The notes below the pieces were generated by a model, which saw only the letters and a program-made list of their open reading frames with translations, ran no database searches and was not told where the DNA came from. Position numbers and translations under genes: made by a program. Below are positions 39,012-48,004 of a stretch of 64,000 nt of DNA, piece after piece; the stretch's first letter is position 1, and each line of letters begins with the position of its first letter. This stretch comes from Nitrosarchaeum sp. GTDB lineage: Archaea > Thermoproteota > Nitrososphaeria > Nitrososphaerales > Nitrosopumilaceae. The stretch covers positions 62,001 to 126,000 of the forward strand of contig JAILWJ010000001.1 in NCBI GenBank assembly GCA_025699025.1, given 5' to 3'.

Positions 39012-40280
39012 TTAGCTTACGATCTTTCCAGTCAAGCTGCTGGTGGATGCACCTATGATTTCGATCGCATGAGTCTGACCGATCTCCACGTCATCTCTTA
39101 CAAAGACTGGCTTGTATGCAAAATTTCTTCCCTTTATGCCCTCATCTGTCTTTTCATTGAACAATACCGCCCCTTCCCATCCGATCCATCTTTGGTTGTT
39201 TTCTAGGGTTATCTTGTTTATCATGTCAAATACCGCCTTGCTTCTCCTTTTTACCTCTGCGACATCGATTTGCTCCCATTCTGCAGCCTCGGTTCCTGGC
39301 CTTGCGCTATACCTTGAGAGGTTCACTACATCTGGCCTTGTCTCTTCAAGCAGTTTTACGGTTTCTGCAAAGTCCTCGCTTGTTTCAGATGGAAATCCAA
39401 CTATGATGTCAGTTGAGATTGTAAATTCTGGGAATCTTGCTTTTGCTTTCTTGACAATCTCCCTGTATGTTCCTGACGTGTGCCCTCTTTTCATGTCGTG
39501 TAATACTTTGTCACTGCCGCTTTGAACAGGAATGTGGAGAAATTTGTAGACTTTGTCGTTATCAAATGACTCAATGAGCCTTTCTTTGATTCTTGGCATG
39601 TACATGGGGTTCATCATTCCAACTCTGATTCTGAAATCATGTGGAATCTCTGATACTGCATCTACCAATGCTGGCAAGTCTGTTCCAATGTCAAACCCAT
39701 AACAGCCATTATCCGTTGATGTCAGCCATACTTCCTTGCACCCTTCGCTTATCTCGGTTTCAACCTGTCTTACTATGTCTCCTATTCTGTAACTTGTCAG
39801 GTCGCCTTTTGACAATTTTGTCTGACAGAAAGTACATTCACTTAGGCAGCCGCTTGCAATCTCTACAATTCCTACTGCTGGGTTTAATCTTACTTTGGGC
39901 AATCCCACCTTGGACAAGTCCGAGTCCTCAAGGGCTACTGTTTTTCTCCCTTTTAGTGTCGAATCGATTACCTGCAGTGTCTTTCCTAAAGAGTTTGGCC
40001 CAAGCAGGCTTGCATTTTCCGTGAACCTCTCCACGGTATCCTTTTCTGTTTTTGGCAAACAGCCAGCTACGACCAGTGGTTTTTTCTTTAGCGATTTTAT
40101 CCGGTGTATCATCTTGTTTGCAGTTGCATCTTTTACTGAACACGTAACGACAATGTTAAGATCCGATTCTGAGGAACTATCCACCAAAGTGTGGCCACCA
40201 TTTACTATCAACCCTGAAATCATCTCCGAGTCTGCAAAGCTGGCAGAACATCCGTATGCTTCTACGAAAATCTTTGCCAT
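39012..40280 (-). CDS. tRNA threonylcarbamoyladenosine methylthiotransferase (MtaB/CDKAL1-type)
   Basis: A radical SAM enzyme of 422 residues that adds a methylthio group to t6A37 of tRNAs. The order is the N-terminal UPF0004 domain (VEAYGCSASFADSE, VAGCLPK), the radical SAM cluster motif CLSECTFCQ near residue 143 (CxxxCxxC), and a TRAM domain at the C-terminus (FVRDDVEIGQTHAIEIIGAS). The eukaryote-like archaeal branch is the best match. It requires Fe-S assembly, for which the IscA-like gene at 14779 is a candidate helper. It ends 3 bp before the fumarase gene. Confidence 0.9.
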   Translation of the reverse strand: MAKIFVEAYGCSASFADSEMISGLIVNGGHTLVDSSSESDLNIVVTCSVKDATANKMIHRIKSLKKKPLVVAGCLPKTEKDTVERFTENASLLGPNSLGKTLQVIDSTLKGRKTVALEDSDLSKVGLPKVRLNPAVGIVEIASGCLSECTFCQTKLSKGDLTSYRIGDIVRQVETEISEGCKEVWLTSTDNGCYGFDIGTDLPALVDAVSEIPHDFRIRVGMMNPMYMPRIKERLIESFDNDKVYKFLHIPVQSGSDKVLHDMKRGHTSGTYREIVKKAKARFPEFTISTDIIVGFPSETSEDFAETVKLLEETRPDVVNLSRYSARPGTEAAEWEQIDVAEVKRRSKAVFDMINKITLENNQRWIGWEGAVLFNEKTDEGIKGRNFAYKPVFVRDDVEIGQTHAIEIIGASTSSLTGKIVS

Positions 40281-40283
40281 GAT

Positions 40284-41657
40284 TTATCCAAACAGGGAAT
40301 CGATTTCTTTGTTGCTCATCAAATTCTTTGAAACAACCAACTCACGTATGGTCTTGCCAGTTTTGAGTGACTCTTTGAACAGTTCTGCAGATTTCAGATA
40401 TCCTATCTTTGGCGTAAGCAATGTCACAATGACTGGGCTGTTTTCGATGTCTTTTCGCAGCTTTTCTTTGTTTGCAGTCAGTCCGTCAATTAGATTTGCA
40501 GAAAATATTGGAAAGAAGTTCTTTATCATGTCTGTTGACTCTAAAACCGACTTTAGCATTCCAGGCAGCATTACATTTAGCTCAAACTGTCCGCTTTGTG
40601 CCGCGTAAGCCACTGCAGTATCATTTCCAATGATGTTAAAGCAGATCATGTTCATGCATTCCGCCAGAGACGGGTTTACCTTTCCTGGCATGATTGATGA
40701 TCCTGCATGGACTGCTGGTATTCCCAATTCTGACAGTCCTGCAATTGGACCTGATGCCATCAGCCTTATGTCATTTGCAAGCTTTCCTACTTCGAGGGCC
40801 AAATTTCTTAGTGCACCTGATGCATTTGCAACAGCAAATTTACTCTGCAAGCCATGTTGCATGTTTCTTTCAGGTTTTAATGATAATTTTGAAATCCTTG
40901 CAAGCTCTTCAATTGCAATTTTTCTGTATCCTTTTGGCGTGTTTGCACCAGAGCCAACGGCTGTCCCGCCTAGAGCTACATTCTGTAGCTCTTTTTGAGA
41001 CTGAACTATTGCATCTCTTGCCTTTGTAATTGAAGTGACATATGCTGCAAACTCACTTCCCAATGTTACGGGGAGTGCGTCCATCAAATGCGTTCTGCCG
41101 ATTTTCTTAAACGAGGCAAACTGCTTTGCTTTCTTGTTTAATGATTTTATTAAAACATCGATGGCTGGAATGGCTTCTTTTAGATTCATCAAAATTGCAA
41201 CATGCATTGCAGTTGGATATGTGTCGTTACTTGATTGTGACATGTTTACATGATCATTTGGATGCAAGTGTTCATACTGGCCCTTCTTTTTGTGTATTGT
41301 TTCCAGCGCCACATTTGCAATTACCTCATTTGTGTTCATGTTAAACGCCGTACCTGCTCCCGAGTTTATCATGTCTACTACAAACTGGTCCACATACTTT
41401 CCTGCCAAAATTTTGTCACATGCTAGAATAATTGCCTTGCCACGTCTGGTATCTATTGTCTTTGTTTTCATGTTTGCAACTGCGGCTGATCGCTTTATCA
41501 TTACAAAAGATTTGATGAGGTTTTCATGTGCGGGGTTTCCTGTTACGTGGTATTGTTTGATTGCCCTACCTGTAAATGCTCCATAGTATGCATCTGCAGG
41601 AATCTGGACTTTGCCCAGTGAATCCTCGTCTAGTCTGAATTTCAAGTCGCTTCTCAT
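40284..41657 (-). CDS. Class II fumarase / aspartate ammonia-lyase
   Basis: A 457-residue fumarase/aspartase superfamily enzyme. The signature GSSIMPGKVNP near residue 316, HPNDHVNMSQSSNDTYP near 132 and LGGTAVGSGANTP near 229 are intact. Signals conflict on substrate: GTAVGSG and QFELNV resemble fumarase, while TANKEKL and TGKTIRELV at the C-terminus resemble aspartase. Both reactions interconvert fumarate. The gene sits between a tRNA modification gene and the nirK promoter, which gives no help. Confidence 0.8.
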   Translation of the reverse strand: MRSDLKFRLDEDSLGKVQIPADAYYGAFTGRAIKQYHVTGNPAHENLIKSFVMIKRSAAVANMKTKTIDTRRGKAIILACDKILAGKYVDQFVVDMINSGAGTAFNMNTNEVIANVALETIHKKKGQYEHLHPNDHVNMSQSSNDTYPTAMHVAILMNLKEAIPAIDVLIKSLNKKAKQFASFKKIGRTHLMDALPVTLGSEFAAYVTSITKARDAIVQSQKELQNVALGGTAVGSGANTPKGYRKIAIEELARISKLSLKPERNMQHGLQSKFAVANASGALRNLALEVGKLANDIRLMASGPIAGLSELGIPAVHAGSSIMPGKVNPSLAECMNMICFNIIGNDTAVAYAAQSGQFELNVMLPGMLKSVLESTDMIKNFFPIFSANLIDGLTANKEKLRKDIENSPVIVTLLTPKIGYLKSAELFKESLKTGKTIRELVVSKNLMSNKEIDSLFG

Positions 41658-41726
41658 ATTTTTTCCCCATTATTCATTCTTTTTCTGAAAAAATCATAAA
41701 TTCACAACCATCACAAATAACAATTA

Positions 41727-41736
41727 TTATATAGGA
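41727..41736 (+). promoter_or_regulatory. TATA box of nirK
   Basis: TTATATAGGA-like sequence (ATTATATAGG) lies about 25 nt upstream of the nirK ATG, so the message should be leaderless or nearly so. The palindrome at 41743-41754 lies between this box and the start codon. Confidence 0.55.
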
Positions 41737-41742
41737 TCCACT

Positions 41743-41754
41743 AGTCACGTGACT
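41743..41754. promoter_or_regulatory. 12-bp palindrome, candidate nirK operator
   Basis: AGTCACGTGACT is a perfect 12-bp palindrome placed between the TATA box and the nirK ATG, ending 2 bp before it. A protein bound there would block transcription start. The binding factor is unknown. Confidence 0.45.
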
Positions 41755-41756
41755 TA

Positions 41757-43175
41757 ATGAATAAGCGTGTTAGTATGCTCTTTACTATTGCAGCAGTCGC
41801 TGTAATGGGAGCAACCTTATTCGGAAGCACATACACACAAACCCAAATTGCAGGTCAATCACTAGATTCCTCTAAAATGGATGTCGATGTCTTTGATCAC
41901 ATACGCAATATGGGTGGTTTGCAGCTTGTAATGCCTGAAGCATTCGGAGAAGTTGATTGTGGTGCATTATCTAGCTCTGGACGCAAAGTCGTAGAGTTTG
42001 ATCTTACTGGAGAAAGTGTCACCCTCCCAATCATGGGCGGTAAAACTTTCAACGCCATGACCTTTAGTGGACAGGTCCCAGGACCAACACTTAGGGTTAC
42101 TCAAGGCGATGTTGTAAAGATGACACTCACCATTCCAGCAGATGAAGTTACTGGTCACGGTAACGATATGCACGCATCTCAAATGTCAGCAAGCTACTTT
42201 GAATCCGTTAATCCGGGTGAAACAAGTCAGTACTGCTACATTGCTGAAGCTGCTGGTATCTTCAAGTACCATTGTTCTGGTGTCAAACTAATTGGTATGG
42301 ACCAACACGTTCTTTCCGGCATGTACGGAATTGCAATTGTTGATCCAATCGATGGATACAAGAAATTGATGGTAGAGAAGACCTCAGTAAGCAATGGCAA
42401 GGTATCCCTTGACAGACAATTCTACGATGCAGACGCATTAGAGTTCCAACTCCAATACAATCAATTGTACCTTACACCTGAAGGCAACTATGATGCAGGA
42501 GCAATGTTCCAGCACCACAACACTGCCACAGTTGTAAATGGAATGCAATTTGGTTATGTACCAAACATGGCTCACAACTTACTCGTTAAAGGCGATGTAA
42601 ACAAGAACATCTTTGTTGCACAACCATGGAATGGACTTGAACACAAGCAATACCAGTCTCAACCCTTATTTGTTGAAACTGATCAACATGTAAGACTCTT
42701 TGTAGAAAACCAAGGTAACGAACCAGTCTTCTTCCACATTGTTGGAGAAATCTTGGACAGAGTTACACAAGGCAACAGAGTACAATCCGCAGCAACTGAA
42801 ACATGGTTACTCGGTGGCTCACAAGGAATGATTGTTGACTTGGTATTTGATGAACCAGGTGCATACGCAGCAGTAAATCATGACTATGCAGCAATTTACA
42901 CAGGTGCAGCTACAGTATTTGTAGCAGGTGATCCATTCGGATTAAACCCCATTCTAGTAGAGAAAGGAGTTATCCCAGCACCAGTTGCCTCCTATGCATA
43001 CGCATTGGGCAACCCAAGTGATGCCGTCCCACCAATGGGAAAGAACAGCATTGCACATCCTGCAATCAATATTCATGGTTTATACACTGATGAAGTAGCT
43101 TCTGAAATGCAAGCAAGCGGCGATTATGTCGCACTATGGGAAGTAATTCCTGTGGTCGCAGAAATGCTTTCTTGA
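41757..43175 (+). CDS. nirK: Copper-containing nitrite reductase / multicopper oxidase (NirK)
   Basis: A secreted two-domain cupredoxin enzyme of 472 residues that reduces nitrite to NO in ammonia oxidisers. An N-terminal signal/anchor segment (about 4-25) precedes the domains. Type 1 copper ligands are His134, Cys173, His184 and Met189 (YHCSG, MDQHVLSGM). The type 2 ligands His139 and His172 plus a later His in FFHIVGE fit known NirK. A tail of about 70 residues follows the second domain. The AT-rich promoter has a palindrome between TATA and ATG. Confidence 0.92.
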   Translation: MNKRVSMLFTIAAVAVMGATLFGSTYTQTQIAGQSLDSSKMDVDVFDHIRNMGGLQLVMPEAFGEVDCGALSSSGRKVVEFDLTGESVTLPIMGGKTFNAMTFSGQVPGPTLRVTQGDVVKMTLTIPADEVTGHGNDMHASQMSASYFESVNPGETSQYCYIAEAAGIFKYHCSGVKLIGMDQHVLSGMYGIAIVDPIDGYKKLMVEKTSVSNGKVSLDRQFYDADALEFQLQYNQLYLTPEGNYDAGAMFQHHNTATVVNGMQFGYVPNMAHNLLVKGDVNKNIFVAQPWNGLEHKQYQSQPLFVETDQHVRLFVENQGNEPVFFHIVGEILDRVTQGNRVQSAATETWLLGGSQGMIVDLVFDEPGAYAAVNHDYAAIYTGAATVFVAGDPFGLNPILVEKGVIPAPVASYAYALGNPSDAVPPMGKNSIAHPAINIHGLYTDEVASEMQASGDYVALWEVIPVVAEMLS

Positions 43176-43242
43176 TCAAATAACATTTCTTTTTCTTTTT
43201 CTTATCTTATTGAATTATATTCTGTAAGTATTTTCTATTGTC

Positions 43243-44175
43243 ATGGGATTTGACGATTCTGTTTTAATTTGTGACGAGGTGGACTCGATCCTGATTAAAA
43301 TTCTTGAAGACAATGGTTTGAAGATATCATACGAGCCGAAGATCTCTCCACAGGAAATTGTTGAAAAGATTTCAAATTATAATATTGTAATTGTAAGAAG
43401 CAGGACCACTATAACAAAAGAGATGATTGACAAGGCAGAAAAATGCAAGATAATTGCCAGAGTTGGCGTGGGCCTTGATAATGTTGATCAAGAAGCTGCA
43501 AAGGCAAAAAACATCAGGGTGATAAATGCAGTGGAAGGTGCAATGAATGCGGTTGCAGAGTTGGTTCTGGGTCTGATGCTCTCGCTGGCAAGACAGACTG
43601 CGCGGGGTGACAGGGCGATAAGAAACGGCCAATGGCTCAAAAGTGAACTAAAGGGAACAGAGCTCAAAGGGAAATATCTTGGAATCATTGGGATTGGCAA
43701 CATTGGGAAAAGACTGGGAAGACTTGCAAGGGCATTGAATATGAACATAATTGGCTATGATGTAATTCCAATAGATGAAGAGTTTTCAAAAGAGGTTGGG
43801 TTGATGAAGGCTGACTTGGACACATTACTGCAAAGCTCTGACTATGTCTCAATTCATGTCCCATTGCTTGACTCTACATATCATCTGATTGATGCCAAGA
43901 AAATCAGCACCATGAAAAAGACTGCAAAAATAATCAATACCTCGCGTGGCGGTGTGGTAGATGAGGATGCACTTTATGATGCCTTGAAGGATGGCAGGCT
44001 TGGCGGGGCTGCTCTTGATGTGTTTGAGAAGGAGCCTGCAATTGGGACAAAGCTAGCCGAACTTGACAACGTAATTCTGACTCCTCACATTGGTGCTCAG
44101 ACAAAAGAGGCTCAGTCTTTGGCAGCAAATGTGATTGCTGAAAAAATCATACAGATTCTCAGAGGCGTAATCTGA
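43243..44175 (+). CDS. serA: D-3-phosphoglycerate dehydrogenase-like 2-hydroxyacid dehydrogenase
   Basis: First step of serine synthesis from 3-phosphoglycerate. The 310-residue protein has the nucleotide motif GIIGIGNIGKRLGRLA near residue 145, the catalytic arginine in INTSRGGVVDEDAL near 228 and the histidine in ILTPHIGAQTKEA near 278. The C-terminal ACT regulatory domain of many SerA proteins is absent, so feedback inhibition by serine is not expected through that route. A related glyoxylate reductase cannot be excluded. Confidence 0.82.
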   Translation: MGFDDSVLICDEVDSILIKILEDNGLKISYEPKISPQEIVEKISNYNIVIVRSRTTITKEMIDKAEKCKIIARVGVGLDNVDQEAAKAKNIRVINAVEGAMNAVAELVLGLMLSLARQTARGDRAIRNGQWLKSELKGTELKGKYLGIIGIGNIGKRLGRLARALNMNIIGYDVIPIDEEFSKEVGLMKADLDTLLQSSDYVSIHVPLLDSTYHLIDAKKISTMKKTAKIINTSRGGVVDEDALYDALKDGRLGGAALDVFEKEPAIGTKLAELDNVILTPHIGAQTKEAQSLAANVIAEKIIQILRGVI

Positions 44176-44284
44176 AAAATCACTTTGTATTCCCCTAAGT
44201 TTAAAAATAACTAAAAAAGCTTGACCTGTACGTGATTAAATCTCGTCTCATTCTCTTTAACGGGGATTTCGGGGTTTACATTAC

Positions 44285-45277
44285 GTGTTGAAAAACCAAG
44301 ATATGGAAAAAATGCAATCAGAAAGAATCAGAATTCCAAATACGAGCACACTGCTCAAAATCTCACTGGGCTTGATTATTGTTGCAATTATTTCATCTGC
44401 GTTCGTCTATGCTGAAACCTTGTCTATTTCAGTTGGTGGAAAATCGTACAACGTTGATTATGTTGGAGATGGCGTGTCTGTTCTTGGCATGGAGGCTGAT
44501 CTTGATTTTATCTCTCTGATTATCTCAGTTGATGTTACTGGTTCTCCTGGAACTTTGGATATTACATTTAATCGAAGCTTTTTTGATTCTAAATTTAATG
44601 GCAATGATGAGGACTTTATTGTATTGATTGACGCTGATGAGGCATCGTTTTCTGAAATTTCAACAACTGCTCACAGTAGAACTTTGAGCATTGTGTTGCC
44701 TGCCGGAACAGAGGATGTTGAAATTATTGGCTCCGTGTTTGGTGCTACTGGAGAACCAGAACCAATCGAGTCAGACCCAGATCCTGAACCTGTGGAAAAA
44801 GAGATTCCCGCATCATTTGTTGATCCAACTAAAGACCCAAAGTCATACGTTCAAAGATATCTAAACGAGCCATCTTACAAGGAGTGGTTTGAAGAGAACT
44901 TCCCAGATTATACTTTTTATGAAGCATTAGATATTACCGAGTCTCAATTCGATGCACTGGTAGAGGAGATAACATCCCAGACAACTGAAACACCTACAGA
45001 GGAAAAACCTGTTGAAAAGCCTACTGAAGAAAAACCAAAGACTGAGTGTGGTACCGGGACAATTCTAAAGGACGGTGTCTGTGTGTTGGATCAAAGATGC
45101 GGACCTGGTACCGTGATGAAAGATGGAGCATGTGTTATTGCTCCTCAAGAATCTAATCCCACTCCCAAAGAAGCTGGCAAAGAGTTACTGATTGCCCTAA
45201 TTGCCGGATTCATTGTCGCAGGAACCGTCGGATTGATTCTTGCCTTGATATCAAAGGCAAGCAAGAGCAAAAACTAG
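44285..45277 (+). CDS. Cell-surface protein with N- and C-terminal membrane segments
   Basis: A 330-residue protein of no known family. A hydrophobic segment (about 24-42; LKISLGLIIVAIISSAFVY) is followed by a beta-rich domain, a Pro/Glu/Thr-rich linker and two cysteine repeats of the type CGPGTVMKDGACV (about 255-285). The last 25 residues hold a second membrane helix (LLIALIAGFIVAGTVGLILAL) and a basic tail. It is probably an exported protein anchored at its C-terminus. Start codon TTG at 44285 or ATG at 44303. The stop shares CTAG with the convergent gene. Confidence 0.7.
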   Translation: MLKNQDMEKMQSERIRIPNTSTLLKISLGLIIVAIISSAFVYAETLSISVGGKSYNVDYVGDGVSVLGMEADLDFISLIISVDVTGSPGTLDITFNRSFFDSKFNGNDEDFIVLIDADEASFSEISTTAHSRTLSIVLPAGTEDVEIIGSVFGATGEPEPIESDPDPEPVEKEIPASFVDPTKDPKSYVQRYLNEPSYKEWFEENFPDYTFYEALDITESQFDALVEEITSQTTETPTEEKPVEKPTEEKPKTECGTGTILKDGVCVLDQRCGPGTVMKDGACVIAPQESNPTPKEAGKELLIALIAGFIVAGTVGLILALISKASKSKN

Positions 45278-45780
45278 CACTCTTTGTTCATAATCTCAAA
45301 AAAGTCAAACCCTGAAAATTGCGTGGATGTGGTATATGGAATAACTCCTATGATTGGAGTCTCCATGCTCACTATTACGTACATTTTACCTGGGTCTATC
45401 CTGATGTCTCCTCCGCTGAATTGAAAGTCCATCTGCATGAAAAGATGCTGAGACTCTACAAAACTATCCGAATGAAATCTTCCTTTATGGGTCTCTGATT
45501 GTAGACCATCAAGACTGATGTTGTCGATATGGTATGTCCCTCTTGGGTTTTTGTCATAGAATGGTGTTATTTGGAAATTCTTGAAATTTATCGCATATGG
45601 GACTGTACTGCATAATTCCAGGTTGCCGCCGTTTGATAATTCAAAAAAGCTAAACTCTCCTGTTTCGCCCCACCTGTATTGTATATGTTCAGCAGCATAG
45701 ATGTTCATTGCCGAGTATGCAAAGGGGATGACTATTGCAATGATTGCAATGCATGTGATTATTGTGTTTTTGTTCATCAT
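45274..45780 (-). CDS. Secreted protein of unknown function
   Basis: 168 residues. A signal or anchor segment (residues 5-28; TIITCIAIIAIVIPFAYSA) is followed by a soluble domain with the pattern FSFFELSNGGNLELCSTVPYAINF and a C-terminal strand-rich part. I do not recognise the family. It overlaps the upstream secreted gene by 4 bp (ATGA), so the two are co-expressed and may form an extracytoplasmic pair. Confidence 0.65.
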   Translation of the reverse strand: MMNKNTIITCIAIIAIVIPFAYSAMNIYAAEHIQYRWGETGEFSFFELSNGGNLELCSTVPYAINFKNFQITPFYDKNPRGTYHIDNISLDGLQSETHKGRFHSDSFVESQHLFMQMDFQFSGGDIRIDPGKMYVIVSMETPIIGVIPYTTSTQFSGFDFFEIMNKEC

Positions 45781-46406
45781 ACAATCATTATGATTTTCCT
45801 GTCAAGCAAGTTCTGAATTGCATTGGAAACCTCGTCATCTGAAATTTTTTCTTCCAGCCACCACGTGACTATCTTTTCTACCCATGTTGGAATGTGTATT
45901 CCATTTAGATCAGACTCTTTTATTTTGTCTGGAATTCTGATGATTTCCTTGTCTACAAATTTATCAATTGCATCAATGAAAAATCCGTCTGAAATCTGAT
46001 TATTAATCCAGCTATATGCAATCTGTTTCATCATAGTAGGTATGCATACGTTTTCTGAATCTATCAACTCAAACTCTGCAGTGTATTTGCTTCCAGAATA
46101 TTCTACATCGATATAGTATTTACCAAGAGGGAAAACCTCTGCCTCAAAAGGCACAAGTGATGGGACTGGGGTCTCTAAACCTGAAATGCCTATTGGAATT
46201 GCGCTGCTTCCTTTTCCTGCTTCGTCCCGCAGATGTATGATTGCTGGCTGGCCTGTAACTTCTGAAACTTTGATGGTATAGAATAATTTTTCACAGTATC
46301 TGAAAGTCGTTTTTTCCATAACGATGCTGACTGTAGGTTCTGCCAAGACGCTTGGAATCATTGTAAAGACAAGCGATAGCATGATTGCACTTGCAACGAT
46401 CTTCAT
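45777..46406 (-). CDS. Secreted protein with two C-terminal helical repeats
   Basis: A 209-residue exported protein. Signal peptide at 1-22 (IMLSLVFTMIPSVLA), then an Ig-like beta domain (about 25-115), then two related repeats: WINNQISDGFFIDAIDKFVDKEII and WWLEEKISDDEVSNAIQNLLDRKIIM (about 130-209, listed for their shared W-x5-I-S-D pattern). Such repeats recur in surface proteins of this archaeal group. No enzyme motif is seen. It is the first gene of a two-gene unit with 45274. Confidence 0.65.
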   Translation of the reverse strand: MKIVASAIMLSLVFTMIPSVLAEPTVSIVMEKTTFRYCEKLFYTIKVSEVTGQPAIIHLRDEAGKGSSAIPIGISGLETPVPSLVPFEAEVFPLGKYYIDVEYSGSKYTAEFELIDSENVCIPTMMKQIAYSWINNQISDGFFIDAIDKFVDKEIIRIPDKIKESDLNGIHIPTWVEKIVTWWLEEKISDDEVSNAIQNLLDRKIIMIV

Positions 46407-46749
46407 CTTATTTGATACGTTAATGACTTTATAAAAATCTCATAATTGCTCAGGAATGCTTTTTAACTACTTGAGCCTACTTTGTACATCGAGTTTTCTG
46501 CGGATACAACTCTTTGAGCGTGCGGTTGTAAAGCCTCACCTCTTAGAGCATTTTCATGATTTCTTGGTATGTATTGTTTGCGTTAATTCTTTTTGTATAT
46601 TTTACATTTCCTTAATCTGACAGATGTCAAAGAAATGTACAATTTATCCATGCTTTGATTATTTTTTTATAGTTTTGATGTGTTGATTATCGCTAATTTG
46701 CACTGGAACTTTTCTTCCAAATTGTTATTAATTTGATGTCTGCACTTTT
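46407..46749. other. Noncoding interval between divergent genes
   Basis: About 340 bp with no convincing reading frame. The left part (46441-46560) is richer in GC than the rest and has an ACAAC/GTTGT arm pair around 46507-46530. The right part is AT-rich and holds the promoter of the regulator at 46756 (TATTAAT at about 46727-46733). A small RNA in the left part is possible but not demonstrable by eye. Confidence 0.35.
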
Positions 46750-46758
46750 TGCGGTATG
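46748..46758 (-). promoter_or_regulatory. Inverted copy of the S-layer-locus element, overlapping a start codon
   Basis: Read on the minus strand the sequence is a GACATACCGCA-like 11-mer (plus strand TGCGGTATGTC from 46750), sharing CATACCGCA with the three plus-strand copies at 49957, 50938 and 56146. It covers the ATG of the regulator gene, where binding would be expected to repress rather than activate. The first base differs (A for G), and the TATA-side sequence of the other copies is not conserved here. Confidence 0.5.
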
Positions 46759-47601
46759 TCTAATAATGGGACTTTTGGAAATTTACAATCATATAGAAAT
46801 TACACTCAGCCAACAGTCAAACGTCTATTTGGAGATATTTCCTCGAAAAAAAACAACAAATCAAAACATGGTGAAAACATCAAACAACTGCTTTTGTCTT
46901 TGGCATCCAATGGGTTCTTGACCACCTGGGAAATCGCAAAATTAGATTATTCAGACACCTCGTCAATTCGAACAAGAGAAAAGCAAATAAGAAGACTGCT
47001 GGTTGGTAGAAAAGACAGGGGTAAAAAATCTCCCGGAGTCTTGGATGTTGGACTGATTGTCAGCAAAAAAATGAAAGCAAGTCAAAGCATTTCAAATTCT
47101 TATGGTCTGTCATTGCATGGGGTATTGTATTGTCTTGATGTTTTAGATTTTAGCAAAAAAGATGTTGATCAAATGGCATACCGTTATTCCAAATCCCTTC
47201 CAATGGTATTTGGTAGGTGGGATTACCTAAAATCCATACTTGGTGATGACGTATACAGAATCAAAATTCTTGCAAGTGGGCTGCTTTTGGATAACATTCA
47301 CATTACTGGAATTTCACAAATACCAATTTTTGAACTAGTCACATATCTTAATGTGAAATATCGGGATAATTACGAAAGCATCACTGAAACTGCGTTAGCG
47401 GATCAAATCTCTTATTGGTTTTATACTGCTCTTCTCATTCCCTCCACATTAAACAAACAAAAAGAGCATTCTGAATTGGAAAAATGGAAGAAAATTTTTG
47501 TAAATGATCAAAAGTTGAAAAAATGGTATTTTGATTTCATTAATGATGCATACAGGTTTTATTCATGCAGATTTGATGTCATTAAAACTCTAGAGCCCTA
47601 A
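46756..47601 (+). CDS. Putative winged-helix regulator, paralogue A
   Basis: A 281-residue protein without a family name I recognise. Residues about 33-100 look like a DNA-binding fold: FLTTWEIAKLDYSDTSSI then QIRRLLVGRKDRGKKSPGVLD. A conserved LSLHGVLYCLDVLD and a C-terminal ADQISYWFYT follow. It aligns along its whole length with the protein at 50012 (FGNxQxxRN at the start, SPGVLDxGL, YESIxExxxADxxSYWF). The pair encloses a two-component system. The stop overlaps the convergent response regulator in a CTAA. Confidence 0.72.
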   Translation: MSNNGTFGNLQSYRNYTQPTVKRLFGDISSKKNNKSKHGENIKQLLLSLASNGFLTTWEIAKLDYSDTSSIRTREKQIRRLLVGRKDRGKKSPGVLDVGLIVSKKMKASQSISNSYGLSLHGVLYCLDVLDFSKKDVDQMAYRYSKSLPMVFGRWDYLKSILGDDVYRIKILASGLLLDNIHITGISQIPIFELVTYLNVKYRDNYESITETALADQISYWFYTALLIPSTLNKQKEHSELEKWKKIFVNDQKLKKWYFDFINDAYRFYSCRFDVIKTLEP

Positions 47602-47972
47602 GACTGTGTGTATTTTTTTATTATGTTTTCAATTTCTTCAAAATCGTATGGTTTACTGATCATTTCTAAAAGCCCCATGCTTTTTGCCTTTAGCAGTTTT
47701 TTTTCATCCACAGCATATGCTGAAATCAAAATTATTTTTGCGTCCTCTTTGATTTTTTTCATTTTAAAGAATGCATCAAATCCGTCCATTTTCGGCATTT
47801 TGATGTCCATGATCGTTATGTCGGGCACTGATTCCCTAAATTTGATTACTGCCTCTTCTCCGTTTGTGGCTGTAACCGTTTCATAGCCTATGTTCTTTAA
47901 CATGAATGTATTTAGTCCTAGCAAATCTGTATCGTCATCAACAAATAAAATCACTGTCATTCTAATTTGCAC
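47598..47972 (-). CDS. Response regulator, receiver domain only
   Basis: A 124-residue CheY-like receiver. Acidic pocket DDD at 12-14, phospho-acceptor Asp56 in TIMDIKMPKMDGF, Thr/Ser switch in IILISAY and the conserved lysine in MISKPYDF near residue 107. No output domain is attached, so it must act through protein contacts. It follows the sensor kinase gene by 32 bp on the same strand, so the kinase is its likely partner. The start may be the internal ATG (residue 5). Confidence 0.9.
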   Translation of the reverse strand: MQIRMTVILFVDDDTDLLGLNTFMLKNIGYETVTATNGEEAVIKFRESVPDITIMDIKMPKMDGFDAFFKMKKIKEDAKIILISAYAVDEKKLLKAKSMGLLEMISKPYDFEEIENIIKKYTQS

Positions 47973-48004
47973 CTCTTAATTCAAATTCAAAGATTGTATT
48001 ACTT

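Noticed and set aside
47174-47184. GGCATACCGTT inside regulator A, nearly the 11-bp element
   Set aside because: It differs in the last two bases, lies inside the coding sequence and has no TATA box at the fixed spacing.
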